A stretch of 30,371 nucleotides of DNA from Chara braunii. Lineage: Eukaryota; Streptophyta; Charophyceae; Charales; Characeae. The notes below the pieces were generated by a model, which was not told where the DNA came from, searched no databases, and was given only the letters and a program-made list of their open reading frames with translations. Every line of letters begins with the position of its first letter. The stretch's first letter is position 1. The stretch spans positions 391,687 to 422,057 of the forward strand of contig BFEA01000441.1 in NCBI GenBank assembly GCA_003427395.1, in the 5' to 3' direction. The position numbers and the translations under genes were made by a program. Positions 8,826-18,704 of this stretch are shown here, piece after piece.

Positions 8826-10344
8826 ATGGACCAGAGGTCGGGGGAAACGGACGAGGCCTATCAGGCCCGGATGCTGGCCTGGAGTACCGAAACCAAGAAA
8901 TGGGCGGATGACGCAGCAACCGCAATGAAGAAGAAGGCAGAGGACGCCGAGAAGGCACGTCTGTTGGCAATCGAACAGCAGCGCCAGCAAGACGAGGCAG
9001 CACCAAGGGCCGATGAAGAACGAATTCAACGACGCGAGAAGATATTCGGGAGAGAGCGAGCCTTGCTCACAATGGCAGCAGAATGGCAGACAGAGGCCGA
9101 GAATGGAAAGATGGAGGAGAGTGAAAACAAAATCGCTCTACTCTTCTCCCATCTCACGGACCTCCTAACCACGTGCATTGCACAGCAGGAGGACATCATC
9201 CACAGCCTCGACGACATAGTTCAGCAGCACAAACGGGCGTTCGATAACCGCCTCCAGCAGCTGGAACAAACCATCGCCGCCCCCGTTGCCAGCTCCTCCA
9301 ACACCTCCGATCGCCTCGAGGCTTTGGAGATGGACGTCGGATCCCTCAACGACGGCGTGCATTTACAGCACACCGCGACGCAACAGTTGGAGCAGCGCAT
9401 CTGTGCTGCAGCCGCCAACCCAAGTTCGGGACAACGGGAGTCAACTCCAAAGTTCGATGGACAAGAGATCTTCTGCGATTCGACGAAGACGAACCCGATT
9501 CCGTGGTTCCGCAAGTTTGAACTCACGTTGCAGCTCCATCTCGTCAGCCAATACAAGCACCACGCGTACTTATACTCCCAGTCAGGAGGCGCATGTCAAG
9601 CTTGGATGGACAATCTCTTGTCCAAGTAGGGGGTGGTCGCTGCAGAGTTGCACACCAAGATCACTTGGGATGATCTAAAGGTGGCATGGCACAAGCGGTT
9701 CCAAGTAGAGTCGCCGGAGATCAAGGCAATGGACAAGCTAATGGTCTTCGAACAAGGCACACTGCCGAGTACCGACTGGATTGTCGAGTACCAAACGCTT
9801 GACATCCGTCCTAGACATTCAAATGGGCTTCAAAGCCATCCGCCAGGACCGCCACTATTTTATCTCACGGTCGTGTCCGACATTGAGCAATGCCTTGACT
9901 CATATCGAGGACACCCTGGCGACAACGGCGGAACTAACTGACAAGGCCGCGCAGATTATTGTCACGAACAAGGAGGCTAAGAACCTGCGTTCGTCGGCGG
10001 CAGGCCCGAGCAGAGATCAGCATCGGCCGAAAGTGGCCGTAGTCGCGGCGGCAACGCCGTTTGACCAAACTAGCGAGGTTGTGTCTGCCAATGAAGGGGA
10101 CAGACTCGCAGCCGCCCGGGAAGGTGGCCGCCCCGGCAAAGGCCAAGGACGCGGCAAGGCGAAGACAAACACCGCATCTAGCCCCGGGCCCGACGCAGCA
10201 ACTCCAGCCCGATGGTCCCAATACGGTCTCTCCGAGCAAGCACTCAAAGCACGCACGAGATTTCACTATTACCTATGGTGCAACAACGATCTCCATGAGA
10301 CAGTGGCCTGCCCGTCAAAAGCCAAGGGCAAATCGGGAAACTGA
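8826..10344 (+). pseudogene. Gypsy gag, element 1 (in-frame stop and frameshift)
   Basis: I place the start at the ATG at 8826 (MDQRSGETDEAYQARMLAW), where gag-like sequence begins. A Lys/Glu/Ala-rich coiled coil follows (about 8900-9420), then the capsid-like region (TPKFDGQE, NPIPWFRKFELTLQLH, AWMDNL). The frame is broken by TAG at 9627-9629 and by a +1 shift near 9790-9830; it resumes as SVLDIQMGFKAIRQDRHYF and runs to the stop at 10342-10344. Near the end is a basic Gly-rich stretch and a zinc knuckle whose first Cys is Tyr (TAC at 10270), then C(10279)x4H(10294)x4C(10309). Gag packages the element RNA; this copy cannot make a full product. Confidence 0.75.
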
Positions 10345-10403
10345 GCACCGCCAGGAGTGACTCTACGACGCTCTCGACGCCTTCGCAACCGGTCACTTCG
10401 CGG

Positions 10404-11468
10404 GTGACCGCCCTTTGTTCCGAGGCACATGCGAAAGTCGATAGTCCTCTTCTTCTTTATTCTTTTGAGGACTATGCTGCCCGGCTCATTCCTACGCTGG
10501 GTACTCAAGCTCAAGGACAAGATGTGTGTGCGGCATCTTCTCCGTCCGGCAGCGACGACTTATCGTCTTCAAGTGGTTCTTCACGGGATTCGGCGCGCGA
10601 GTTCAACATAGAGGTATTGTACCCGCTCGCGTCCGGGGATTTCGCATGGCTTCCTCTCCCAACCACGGGCCGCTTGCCGGGACCGCAATGCGCAACACTA
10701 TGCACTCATCTCCACACGTACTTATCCTTCTATGCACCACCAACTTCGCCAACGGATGACGAAGTCGCGGTGGGGGACATCCTTGCGTATGTTACCAAGG
10801 TGGCCTGCGAGTTTCGCAAGCAGCGGTACGATGACAACAACGCACCGCTCCTCTATGTCCGCATCCAAGTTGGGCAAGCGTCCTGCAGCGCTTTGCTGGA
10901 TAGCGGCGCGACTCGCAATTTCATGAGCCAAGCCTTTACGCAAAAGGATGGCCTTGGCGCACAAGTTCGGAGGAAGGCAAACTCGACGAAGATCAAGTTG
11001 GCGGACAGAAGGACGCAACAACTTATCGACCGCTACATCGAGGCTGTACCGGTGTATTTCGCACCTCATGCATGCGAACCGGTGACGTTCGACATTTCGG
11101 ACACGGACTTCGAGATTATTTTGGGAATGCCTTGGCTTGCAAGTGCGGATCACACTGTCAACTTCCACCAGTGGACTCTTAGCGTTCGTGACGCCTTCGG
11201 CGCCGAAGTGTCGTGTACTATTCCTCTTCCGCACCCTTCGATTCGGTGCCAAGTGGTGACGGACAAGTCGATTCTTCCCCCACGGCCTTGTCTTCGGATC
11301 CCCGTGTGGTGCGGTTGGTTGACGAGTTCACCGACATCTTCCGGTGTGGTGCCGGATCGGCCGATCTCTCACGAGATCATTCTTGAGGCCAGTGTCGTGC
11401 CGCCGAACGACTGCATTTACCGCAGCTACAACAGACCGACCGAATACTTGCTACACTTTGTGTACTAA
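10404..11468 (+). pseudogene. Gypsy protease region, element 1, ending at the start of RT
   Basis: An open frame of 354 codons contains a retropepsin active site ALLDSGATRNFMS (catalytic Asp at 10899) and the later DFEIILGMPWL block typical of Gypsy proteases, which mature Gag-Pol. A Ser-rich spacer precedes it. The sequence then shifts frame around 11270-11340, passing through the linker seen before reverse transcriptase (VVRLVDEFTDIF in one frame, HEIILEASVVPP and CIYR in another) and stops. Everything after that (RT, RNase H, integrase) is absent; within ~100 bp comes the polypurine tract. This marks an internal deletion of about the whole pol. Confidence 0.75.
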
Positions 11469-11564
11469 TGCAAGGCAAGCCGGTATCTTCGGCTCCACGT
11501 CGCACCCGCGACCAGGTTCCACCTTCAGATCGTCAGCTTCGCCCTCGACCCGGCTTGACTTCAT

Positions 11565-11578
11565 AAGCAGGGGGGGGG
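11565..11578 (+). other. Polypurine tract of element 1
   Basis: AAGCAGGGGGGGGG directly precedes the LTR2 start, where plus-strand DNA synthesis would be primed. Confidence 0.65.
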
Positions 11579-13151
11579 TTTACATGCTGCGCTTGCAACA
11601 GGCTGCACGGGCCATTTTCAGGCCCATGTCGTTTCAGCCTGAAAGCCTGAAAACGAGGGCCTACAGGCCCTGTGTTGTTTCAGGCTAAATCAGGGCCTTT
11701 CCGGCCCTGAGTATTTTTAGCCTGAAACTGAGGGCCATTTTCAGGCCCTCATCAGTTCGACCTGCCCTGAAACTCAGGCACCAGACCAGGGTTTTAGCTC
11801 AGGCCATTTTTGGCCTATTTTCAAGACAACCTTTGTTTGAGCTTCAACCCCAGGGTCTGGCACGTTTTGGCATTGGCAAGAGCAGCCTCCTGGACGGGCC
11901 AGCACTGCCCGCCTTGCAGGCTGCAAGTAGTTGGGAGGTAGCTCCTAGGTACTTCCCAAGCACTTCACGTGCGAGGCAGGAGGCAATCAGTAGTCTTCAG
12001 GATTCGGCAGCAGCACTCTGGAAGAGCACTGCAAGAGTAGTGGTCGCGTTAGCAGTAATCTTCAGCGTTGGGCGCTAGTAGCGTTAGGTGTAGTCTTCAG
12101 CGTTGGCGCCATAGCTAGAGTAGTACTAGAGAGAGAGAGAGATTGGGCGGAGGCCAGGGTCGGTACCAGTAGGCATTTTTAAAGGCCCAGTAGCGATAGG
12201 TTAGAGGTAGGCCGGTACCAGTCCAAGTAGCTTGAGTCTAGGGCCTGTCCGGACGATAGTAGAGCCTGCAATGACGTTTCCCTCCGAAAGGGAGGAGGTA
12301 CCGGTTGCTGGGAGGCCACTCGGCCTAGGAAGTCACCGCCCAAGAGGCCAGTAGGCCGCTATATCTTCCGGAGGAGCAAGCAGCTCCTCATTTGCGGTAT
12401 GCACGGTCCAGCACGGATTGGAAACATGCTGCTGGAGCCAAGCGCTGGACTTGGGCAGCGCTGCCTGGGGGTGACGAGCAGCTGGGTGCTCAGCCTGGCT
12501 ATGGCGAGCAGCCCAGCCTGAGGAGGAGGCAGAAGGGGGCGAAGGAGGAGAGTGGCGAGGTACCTACCTGGCTATGGTGGACACCATCTTCATTACCTTG
12601 TTGGGCGCTGCATCTAGAAGGCCCCAGTTGGGGTAGTGCCGCACCAAGGAAGCTCGAGGCAGAGTCAAGAATGGCGGCTTAGTCAGCAGCGGCATAGCTG
12701 CTTTGGGTTGTCCTTTGGACAGGAGTGCAGCGACATAGCTGCTTTGCGTTGTCCTTTGCACAGGAGGGCAGAGCCTCAGTTGTCCGCCATAGCCTAGGCT
12801 TGCGAGAGGTGGAAGAAAGCGGGAAGCCATAGCTATGGTGGACCTATTGTGATGTCGGCAATAAGAGGGAACTTCGAATATTGATTCTGGTTCATCCACT
12901 CATTGTTATTATTATCATTGGAAGAAGAATAAGATTGGCGAAGTGAAGGAGGAGGAGGAAGGTGGAGAGAGAAGGGGGATTTGCCATTGGTTTTGCTGGT
13001 GTACATCTTCTTCTTCTTCTTCTTCTTCTTCTTCTTCTTCTTCTTCTTCTTCGGTCTCTATCTCTTGGCAAGTGCTTTCATTTCTTTCGCAATTGGGTGG
13101 CATTGTCTTTCATTGTGAATTTGCACTTTAGGAATGACCAGGATCGTAACA
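11578..13151 (+). mobile_element. LTR2: shared, chimeric Gypsy LTR
   Basis: The left half (to about 12160) matches LTR1 (3701-4454). The right half (12172-13151) matches 28208-29768 instead and ends CGTAACA. A polypurine tract lies to its left and a primer binding site to its right, so it is at once the 3' LTR of element 1 and the 5' LTR of the next element. The 5' terminal TG of LTR1 is GT here. The TATA segment of LTR1 (after GGCCAGCAC) is missing. It contains a (TTC)n tract at 13006-13052. Confidence 0.75.
13006..13052. repeat. (TTC)n microsatellite in LTR2
   Basis: About 15 uninterrupted TTC units. The homologous site at 29586-29645 has about 20 units, so its length differs between LTR copies. 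Confidence 0.95.
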
Positions 13152-13153
13152 AT

Positions 13154-13165
13154 TGGTATCGGAGC
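13154..13165 (+). other. Primer binding site after LTR2
   Basis: TGGTATCGGAGC follows GTAACA-AT and differs by one base from the common plant site complementary to initiator Met tRNA. It shows that LTR2 also serves as a 5' LTR. Confidence 0.8.
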
Positions 13166-14600
13166 AGACTTACTTGTTGGCGAGAGGTGTTAGTCACCCT
13201 AAACCTACTCCGAATTAGGTTAGGGCTAACCTAATCTCGGATTAGGGTTGGACGTTAGGGTTAAGAGGGGCAGTGAGGTATGTGGATGCTGCCCCCACCT
13301 GGTTAGGTCATGTAGGGTCGGCATCAGACCTGACCAGGTTGCTTGTGTGATTGAATGGGGTGGCGGGACACAAAGGAGGCTGATTGGAGTAAGCGAAAGG
13401 GAGTAGAGAGTAAGAGGTACCCGCACCTGGAATCTGCACTTCAAGAAGACATTGAGTGACTTCTGGGCATCCCCTCAAGAGGGAGACTTCATCGGAGGCT
13501 GCCATATTTGCATCGAAGAGCTGCAAGTTGCTACTTTGGTCTTCAGACATCGACGGAGGATCCGGCGTTGTAACAGGGGTGTAGGGAGGCCCTCTTAGTC
13601 ATGCTAGGACACTTTGTGTAGTGGTAGCTAAGGGTCAGGAGGACCTATGAGAGAGGGGGGTGAGTCGTTATCCATCTTTGGAGGCCGGGCCTCACAGGTA
13701 AGTGTCGTGTGACCTGGTTATGCCCGTGGGAGGTTGCTTGGTGCTTCATGGCCTGTTGGGGTGTGCTGGGCTCTCTTCCTCTTCTTTGCGGTCTCGGTTG
13801 TGTGTGTGAACATGTGGATTGCTTTCTCACCTGATGGACGGATGGATGAGGTATCTTGTTCTCAATGACATATCTTTCTAGGGTGCATTGTATTTTCACT
13901 TCTGAACGGCTGTAGGGGTAAGTTCTTGCTGAATGTTGTCTTTTCCTTTTCAGTACGGTAGAGGCAGTTTGGGACTGACTTGGTACACCTATCTCGTTGG
14001 TCCTGGTCCACTACCTACTTCGGACCCTTCGGGACTCAGTGGGACCAGGCCCAATGGGACAGGACCTTTAGGACCCAAGTCTGTTGTCGTCAATGTATCT
14101 CTTTGTTGTGCTGAATTTGGGGGACATACGGCTAGTAAGGACATTCCTTTCAAGGGGATCTTGACTAGTCTTACTGCATGTTCTCACATACTGCCCCGCG
14201 CCTGGCTCGGTGACCGTCTGCACCCCTCGAGATCTCCATTGCTACAGTTAGTTTTCTTTGGCTGACTTATTGTGATACATGTTCCTTGTCAGGTTAGACA
14301 AGAGGGGATCTCCAGCTAATCTGATCGGGCCCGTTCGATAAGTCAGTTTCGTTTTTATTTATTTATTTATTTGTTTATTTATTTATTTTTATTCTGTTGC
14401 GTGAATGCCATTCTCTAAGTCCAAATGAATTGTCGCTCCAACTAGGAGTTCTACCTTCTACTCTTTGTGATTTATTGTTTTTCTTTTATCTAAACTATCT
14501 ATGTCCCGTATTGAGACGCGTGCGCAGAAAGCGGAAAGAAAGAGAAGGGAGAGAGAAGGTGTTCTTTTTTAGAGTGTGAGGAGAGGTAAGAGGAGTGTTT
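13166..14600 (+). other. Leader-like region before gag of element 2
   Basis: No recognisable protein. It holds a perfect 10-bp inverted repeat ATTAGGTTAG/CTAACCTAAT (13214-13235), a TTTA-rich tract (14354-14392) and an intron-like GTAAGT...TTTTCAG pair only about 35 bp apart (13919-13953), too short to trust. An open frame at 13933-14265 is Gly/Pro/Ser-rich with no known motif. A junction between the LTR2 element and element 2 may lie here, but I could not place it. Confidence 0.4.
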
Positions 14601-14608
14601 GTCCACTC

Positions 14609-14640
14609 CTCAAGAGGGGTGTTTGTCCACCCCTCTTGAG
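14609..14640 (+). other. Perfect 13-bp hairpin just upstream of element 2 gag
   Basis: Arms CTCAAGAGGGGTG (14609-14621) and CACCCCTCTTGAG (14628-14640) enclose a 6-base loop. The hairpin ends 27 bp before the gag ATG at 14668. Flanking GTGTTTGTCCAC occurs twice (14595 and 14619), so a small duplication with inversion-like symmetry made it. Confidence 0.85.
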
Positions 14641-14667
14641 AGATCTACTGGCACCCAATCCTCCAGC

Positions 14668-16254
14668 ATGGCAGACATCTCATTTTCCCAATGGCAAGCC
14701 ATGCTGGACGCAGCGAACGAGAGCGAGAAACCGTTTTTCCAGAAACTTTATGAGGACGTGATACACAGAGAGAGGGAGGGAGAGGCAGCAGCCAAAGCCA
14801 CAAGTATTGCTACCCAAGTGGCTCTCCTCGAGGTTCCGGAGTCTAGTGATGCTCAACTCCAAGAGAAGCTAGGTGCTGTCGTAGCAGCCTTGGTTCGACT
14901 GCGGACCTTGGAAGATCTTGATTCCCGTGTGACAACTCTAGAGCAGCGGAACTAAAAGATGCAGGTTGAGATAGTCAGCCTCAAACAGTCCCAATTGGCT
15001 GCCCCCCGTCCTCCTAATCCTCGTCCCGCTGCAGTCCCAGTTTCTCACCCTAACACAGTCCTCGTGCAGAGAGCAAGTGGAACTGTGACGAGCGTAGGAA
15101 CTGGTGCCAGCTCCTCAAGCGTCGGCAGTTCTGCACTGGTCCCAGTCCCAAATGCAGGAACATCAACCCAAAACGCCGCAGTTCTTACTGACGTACAATA
15201 CAAGGTCTCGTAGTGGACAAGAGGGCGACCACACTGCCGTCCAAGTACGACGGGAAGGGGAACATAACCTCTTGGATCAGCTCCATGTGCTCATACTTCG
15301 AGGGACTGCGAACACCGCAGGAAGACCGAAGCATGATCATGGGCACAAATACTGAGCCTGCCGTACGGAGTTTTATAGAACTCCAAGTTGTTGCTGCAGG
15401 TTATGAGAGGATTGACCTGACTGAGTGGTTGAAAGTAACTCATATACGCATTATTGAGGACCTCCTCATCGCGCAGTATCAAGATACGCACACTGCGCTC
15501 AAGGCAAGACTTAAGCTTGAGGCCCTCAAGGGTCAAAAGTGGAGGACTTCCATGCAGGCTTTGGAGCGGCACTTGACTGGTTTGTTCACCGCTCCAAACC
15601 TGGGATGGACTAACGTATCTTGCATGGATGTAGTAATGGGAGTGGCCCCTGAAGACTGTCTCCAAACTAGGACTCAAGGACCATACGACCTGGAGTGAGT
15701 GACTGACGGATCTATTCAACCTAGAAGCCAAGGACCTCGCCAGGCGTGTGAAGACACCCACTGCAGGTACAACCTCACGACGCAAGCGGTACGGAAGCAG
15801 CAACCAGCTTGCCCTGGATGAACATCGTGAGGTTGAGGATTAGTCCTATGCGGATGATCTGTCTCTAGATGACGATCTAGAGTTGGACTCTGACGTGGGT
15901 TGTTCTACATCAACCCTTGAGTCTAGCATGAATACCGAAGAGAAATGCAATGCCTTTAAAAAGACTGCTTCAGGCAAAGGGCCTAACCGTGGTTCGGGTA
16001 GGGGAACTATAACACACCTCCCCAAGAATGCAAAGATCCCTAAGAAGTCGGAGGATGCTTCCACTGAGCTTTGGGAAGCCCTCCGCATTAGTCAAAAGGA
16101 ATGGGAGAGAAGATCCAAACTGCGTGTGTGCTTGCATTGTCAAAAGCCTGGGCACGGGGCAAGGGGCATTGTCAAAATGAATGTTATCGTTTGCAGAAAA
16201 ACGGGCAAAGGGCGTAGAAGAGTCATCAACACTCTCTACAACAAGGGAAGTTGA
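14668..16254 (+). pseudogene. Gypsy gag, element 2 (several breaks)
   Basis: The start is chosen at MADISFSQWQAMLDAANESE (14668). A coiled coil (ALLEVPESSDAQLQEKL to VTTLEQRN) ends at TAA 14953-14955, then a Pro/Ser/Thr-rich linker runs to TAG 15211-15213. The capsid-like part (TLPSKYDGKGNITSWISSM, then MQALERHLTGLF) is in another frame and stops at TGA near 15696. A further in-frame stop occurs around 15841. The zinc knuckle begins CLHCQKPGH (about 16130-16157) but the frame shifts right after the His; the expected last Cys is in the neighbouring frame. Gag would form the particle that carries element RNA; this copy is dead. Confidence 0.75.
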
Positions 16255-16718
16255 ACATTCAGCTCCAGGCCCCTCCAAGGAGCCTGAATCTGATCAACAG
16301 CCTGCTCGTGAAGCCCGAACTGATGTTGAAACCAAGGCTGTTGGAGTCCAAGTACTTTACACTGAGCCTTGGGAGGAGACTAAGGAAGTCAACTTCCACT
16401 CTCACCTGGAACATTGGCTGCAACTCAAGCAACAACGCCGTGTTCAAGGGAGTGTAGAACTGATCTTCTTTAAGCTGCTCATTAACCGCCGATACATCTG
16501 TGTGCTGATTGATAATGGCTCAACGACTAACTTCATTTCTCCTAACGGGATTCGTAAGGCGGGTCTGGGAATGAAGCAAGTGGAATTGCAGAACCCTTGT
16601 CAGACCCAGGTAGGCAACTAGAGGTTGTCACCTCAACACATGCTGTCAAAGGTGTGCGCGTCACTTTTGACAAGGATCGCACTGTCACACATGAGCTGAA
16701 CTTTTACGTCTTGGACAA
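16181..16718 (+). pseudogene. Gypsy protease, element 2
   Basis: The open frame to 16621 includes VELIFFKLLINRRYICVLID and the active site IDNGSTTNFIS (catalytic Asp at 16511), close to the DSGAT/DSGST form of Gypsy retropepsins but with Asn at the second position. A stop (TAG 16619-16621) then a frame change separate it from its C-terminal part: THAVKGVRVTFDKD, ELNFYVLDKCSFDAVL (about 16622-16740). Confidence 0.7.
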
Positions 16719-17919
16719 GTGTTCTTTCGACGCGGTATTGCCTTGGGCTGGTTAAAGGCTCATTGTTTAAGGACCACGTGGGCGGATACGCAGTTCGTGG
16801 TGCGTGATGCCAAGGGGAACGAGCGTACCGTTCTATTGGACAAGACGCTCGAGTCCCCTGTGACTCTCTTGAGTGCAAACAAATTCTGCAAATCAGTGCG
16901 CAGGCGCAAAGAAGCTAAGCATGTGCATGCAGCTCTTGTAAAACCTCTCCATGTGCCTTCAACTTTTGCTGCATTTTCGGTTGTAATTGCTGTAAATTCT
17001 CAATCTGATTTTCTCTCTCCTGATGAGGATGATCCTCCACCGGAAGTCACAACAAACATTCGCCGTCTATTAGATCGATTTCCTGGAGTTATGGCTGAAC
17101 CTCGTGGAGTTCCCGAGTGTCCGGTCAAACACAAGATCGAGATTATAGAAGGGAGTGTTCCTCCAAAGGGTTGCGTTTACCGTATGGGACAAGGCGAGTT
17201 GGAGGAGTTGGAGGAGTTGGAGGAGTTGAGGAGACAAATTGATGATATGATTGATCGTGGATGGATTAGGCCTAGTGAGTCTCATTTCGGTGTTGTTTGT
17301 GCCGAAGAAAGATGGCAAACTCCAGATGTGTATTGACTATCGTGGCCTAAACTTTATCACTCGAAAGAACACTTATTCCTTGCCTCGCATAGATGATCTG
17401 CTAGATGTTGCAGGTGGGTGCAAGATCTTCTCCAAGATCGACCTCAAGTCTGGCTACCACCAGATTGAAGTTCATCCGAGCGACCAACACAAAACTGCAT
17501 TCAAAACACGCGATGGGTTGTACGGATTCATCGTTATGCCCTTCGGTCTTCCGAATGCACCAGCCACATTTCAGTGCCTCATGGACAAGGTTTTCCGCCA
17601 TCAGCTCAACAGGTTTGTTGTCGTTTACCTTGACGACATCCTGATTTTCAGCGAGTCCATGGAAGAGCATGTCAAGCACCTTAAGGAAGTTTTGCAAGTC
17701 CTCAAGGAAGCACAACTGCACCTCAACTTAGAGAAATCTGAGTTGGGCACCGGTTGTCTGCAAACGGCCTTGAGCCGGAGGCAACCAAGGTTGAGGTCAT
17801 ACGAAAGTGGCCTCAACCGGGGAACGTACACGAACTGCATTCTTTGCTTGGTTTGGCCTCGTATGACCGGAAGTTTGTGCCCAATTTTTTTGTCATTGCT
17901 CATCCACTCTCGAGACTAA
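16719..17919 (+). pseudogene. Gypsy reverse transcriptase, element 2 (catalytic site intact, frame broken)
   Basis: The N-terminal linker and start of RT (FPGVMAEPRGVPECPVKHKI, GCVYRMGQGELEE) lie in one frame to the stop at 17336. The core continues in the next frame from about 17280: LFVPKKDGKLQMCIDYRGLN, IFSKIDLKSGYHQIEV, MPFGLPNAPATFQ and VVVYLDDILIFS, whose YLDD (17626-17637) holds the catalytic aspartates. The frame is lost again near 17745. The enzyme would copy element RNA into DNA. A 9-bp unit (GAGTTGGAG) is tandemly repeated at 17195-17230, adding extra LEE triplets before the conserved RRQIDDMIDRGWIRPS. Confidence 0.85.
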
Positions 17920-18704
17920 CAAGCAAAAATTTTGCCTATGAGTGGTGTGAGAAATACGAGACTGTGTTCCAAGCCTTGAAAGAGTCTTTGGTAAGTCATC
18001 ATGTGCTCCACATTGCGGATCCCAACCTCACGTTCGTGATCACTACGGGCAATGGGATTGGTGCAGTGCTGCAACAAGACGATGGCGATGGTCTGCGTCT
18101 GCTCGAATATTACAGCAAACGCATGCCCAGCCACAAGGTAGCTACCTCCACGTATATGCGTGAGTTCTATGCCTTGCGAGAAGTGCTCGAACATTGGAAG
18201 CACTACCTCTTGGGGCGTTACTTCAAGGTTTACTCAGATCATCAGACCTTACAGTGGATTAAAACGCAAACTGATCTCTCTCTGACGTTGACCTGCTGGT
18301 TGTATGACATTGATGTTTTCAATTTTGAACTGAAGCATAAGAAAGGTTGTTATAATCGTGTTGATGATGCTTTGTTGCGTCATCCTGAGTTTTTGACTTG
18401 CCTTGTGGGCTCGTATGACCTCCGAAGGAAACTGAAGGAGGATCTGGTCGAAAAAACATTGCCAAGGATCCGGACCTTAGCCCCATCCTTGAGCAGCTCA
18501 AGGCTGACCATAACAGTCAGCCAGATTTTCATGAATGTGAGGGTCTTGTATTCCGTCGGTATGAAAAGTTTTGATTGTTTGTGTGTACCCAACCATGCAC
18601 CTCTCCAAACTCATTTCTTGCATTTGGCACATGGTCAAAGTGGACACTTCAGCTTTGAGAAGACTTATGGAAATCTTTGCAGCAGTTTGATTGGCCGGGA
18701 ATGA
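17754..18704 (+). pseudogene. Gypsy RNase H and start of integrase, element 2
   Basis: The frame begins with the thumb/connection region (VIRKWPQPGNVHELHSLLGL, HPLSRLTSKN), then RNase H: FVITTGNGIGAVLQQDDG, LEYYSKRM, TYMREFYALREVLEHWKHYL, FKVYSDHQTLQW and NRVDDALLRHPE. The usual TDAS before GIGAVL is shortened to TTG-N, so the first catalytic Asp is missing; the Glu (REFYALREV) and second Asp (YSDHQ) remain. RNase H would digest RNA in the RNA:DNA hybrid. The end enters the integrase zinc-binding region (HLAHGQSGHFSFEKTYGNL) before a frame change at about 18675. Confidence 0.8.

Noticed and set aside
12943-13234. ORFs with long Ser or Leu runs
   Set aside because: Translations of the (TTC)n microsatellite inside LTR2; the same artefact occurs at 29465-29754.
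13214-13265. Telomere-like TTAGGG motifs
   Set aside because: Only a few scattered TTAGGG units, partly as a palindrome; not a telomeric array.
13919-13956. GTAAGT...TTTTCAG intron-like pair
   Set aside because: About 35 bp is too short for a spliceosomal intron and there is no coding sequence on either side.
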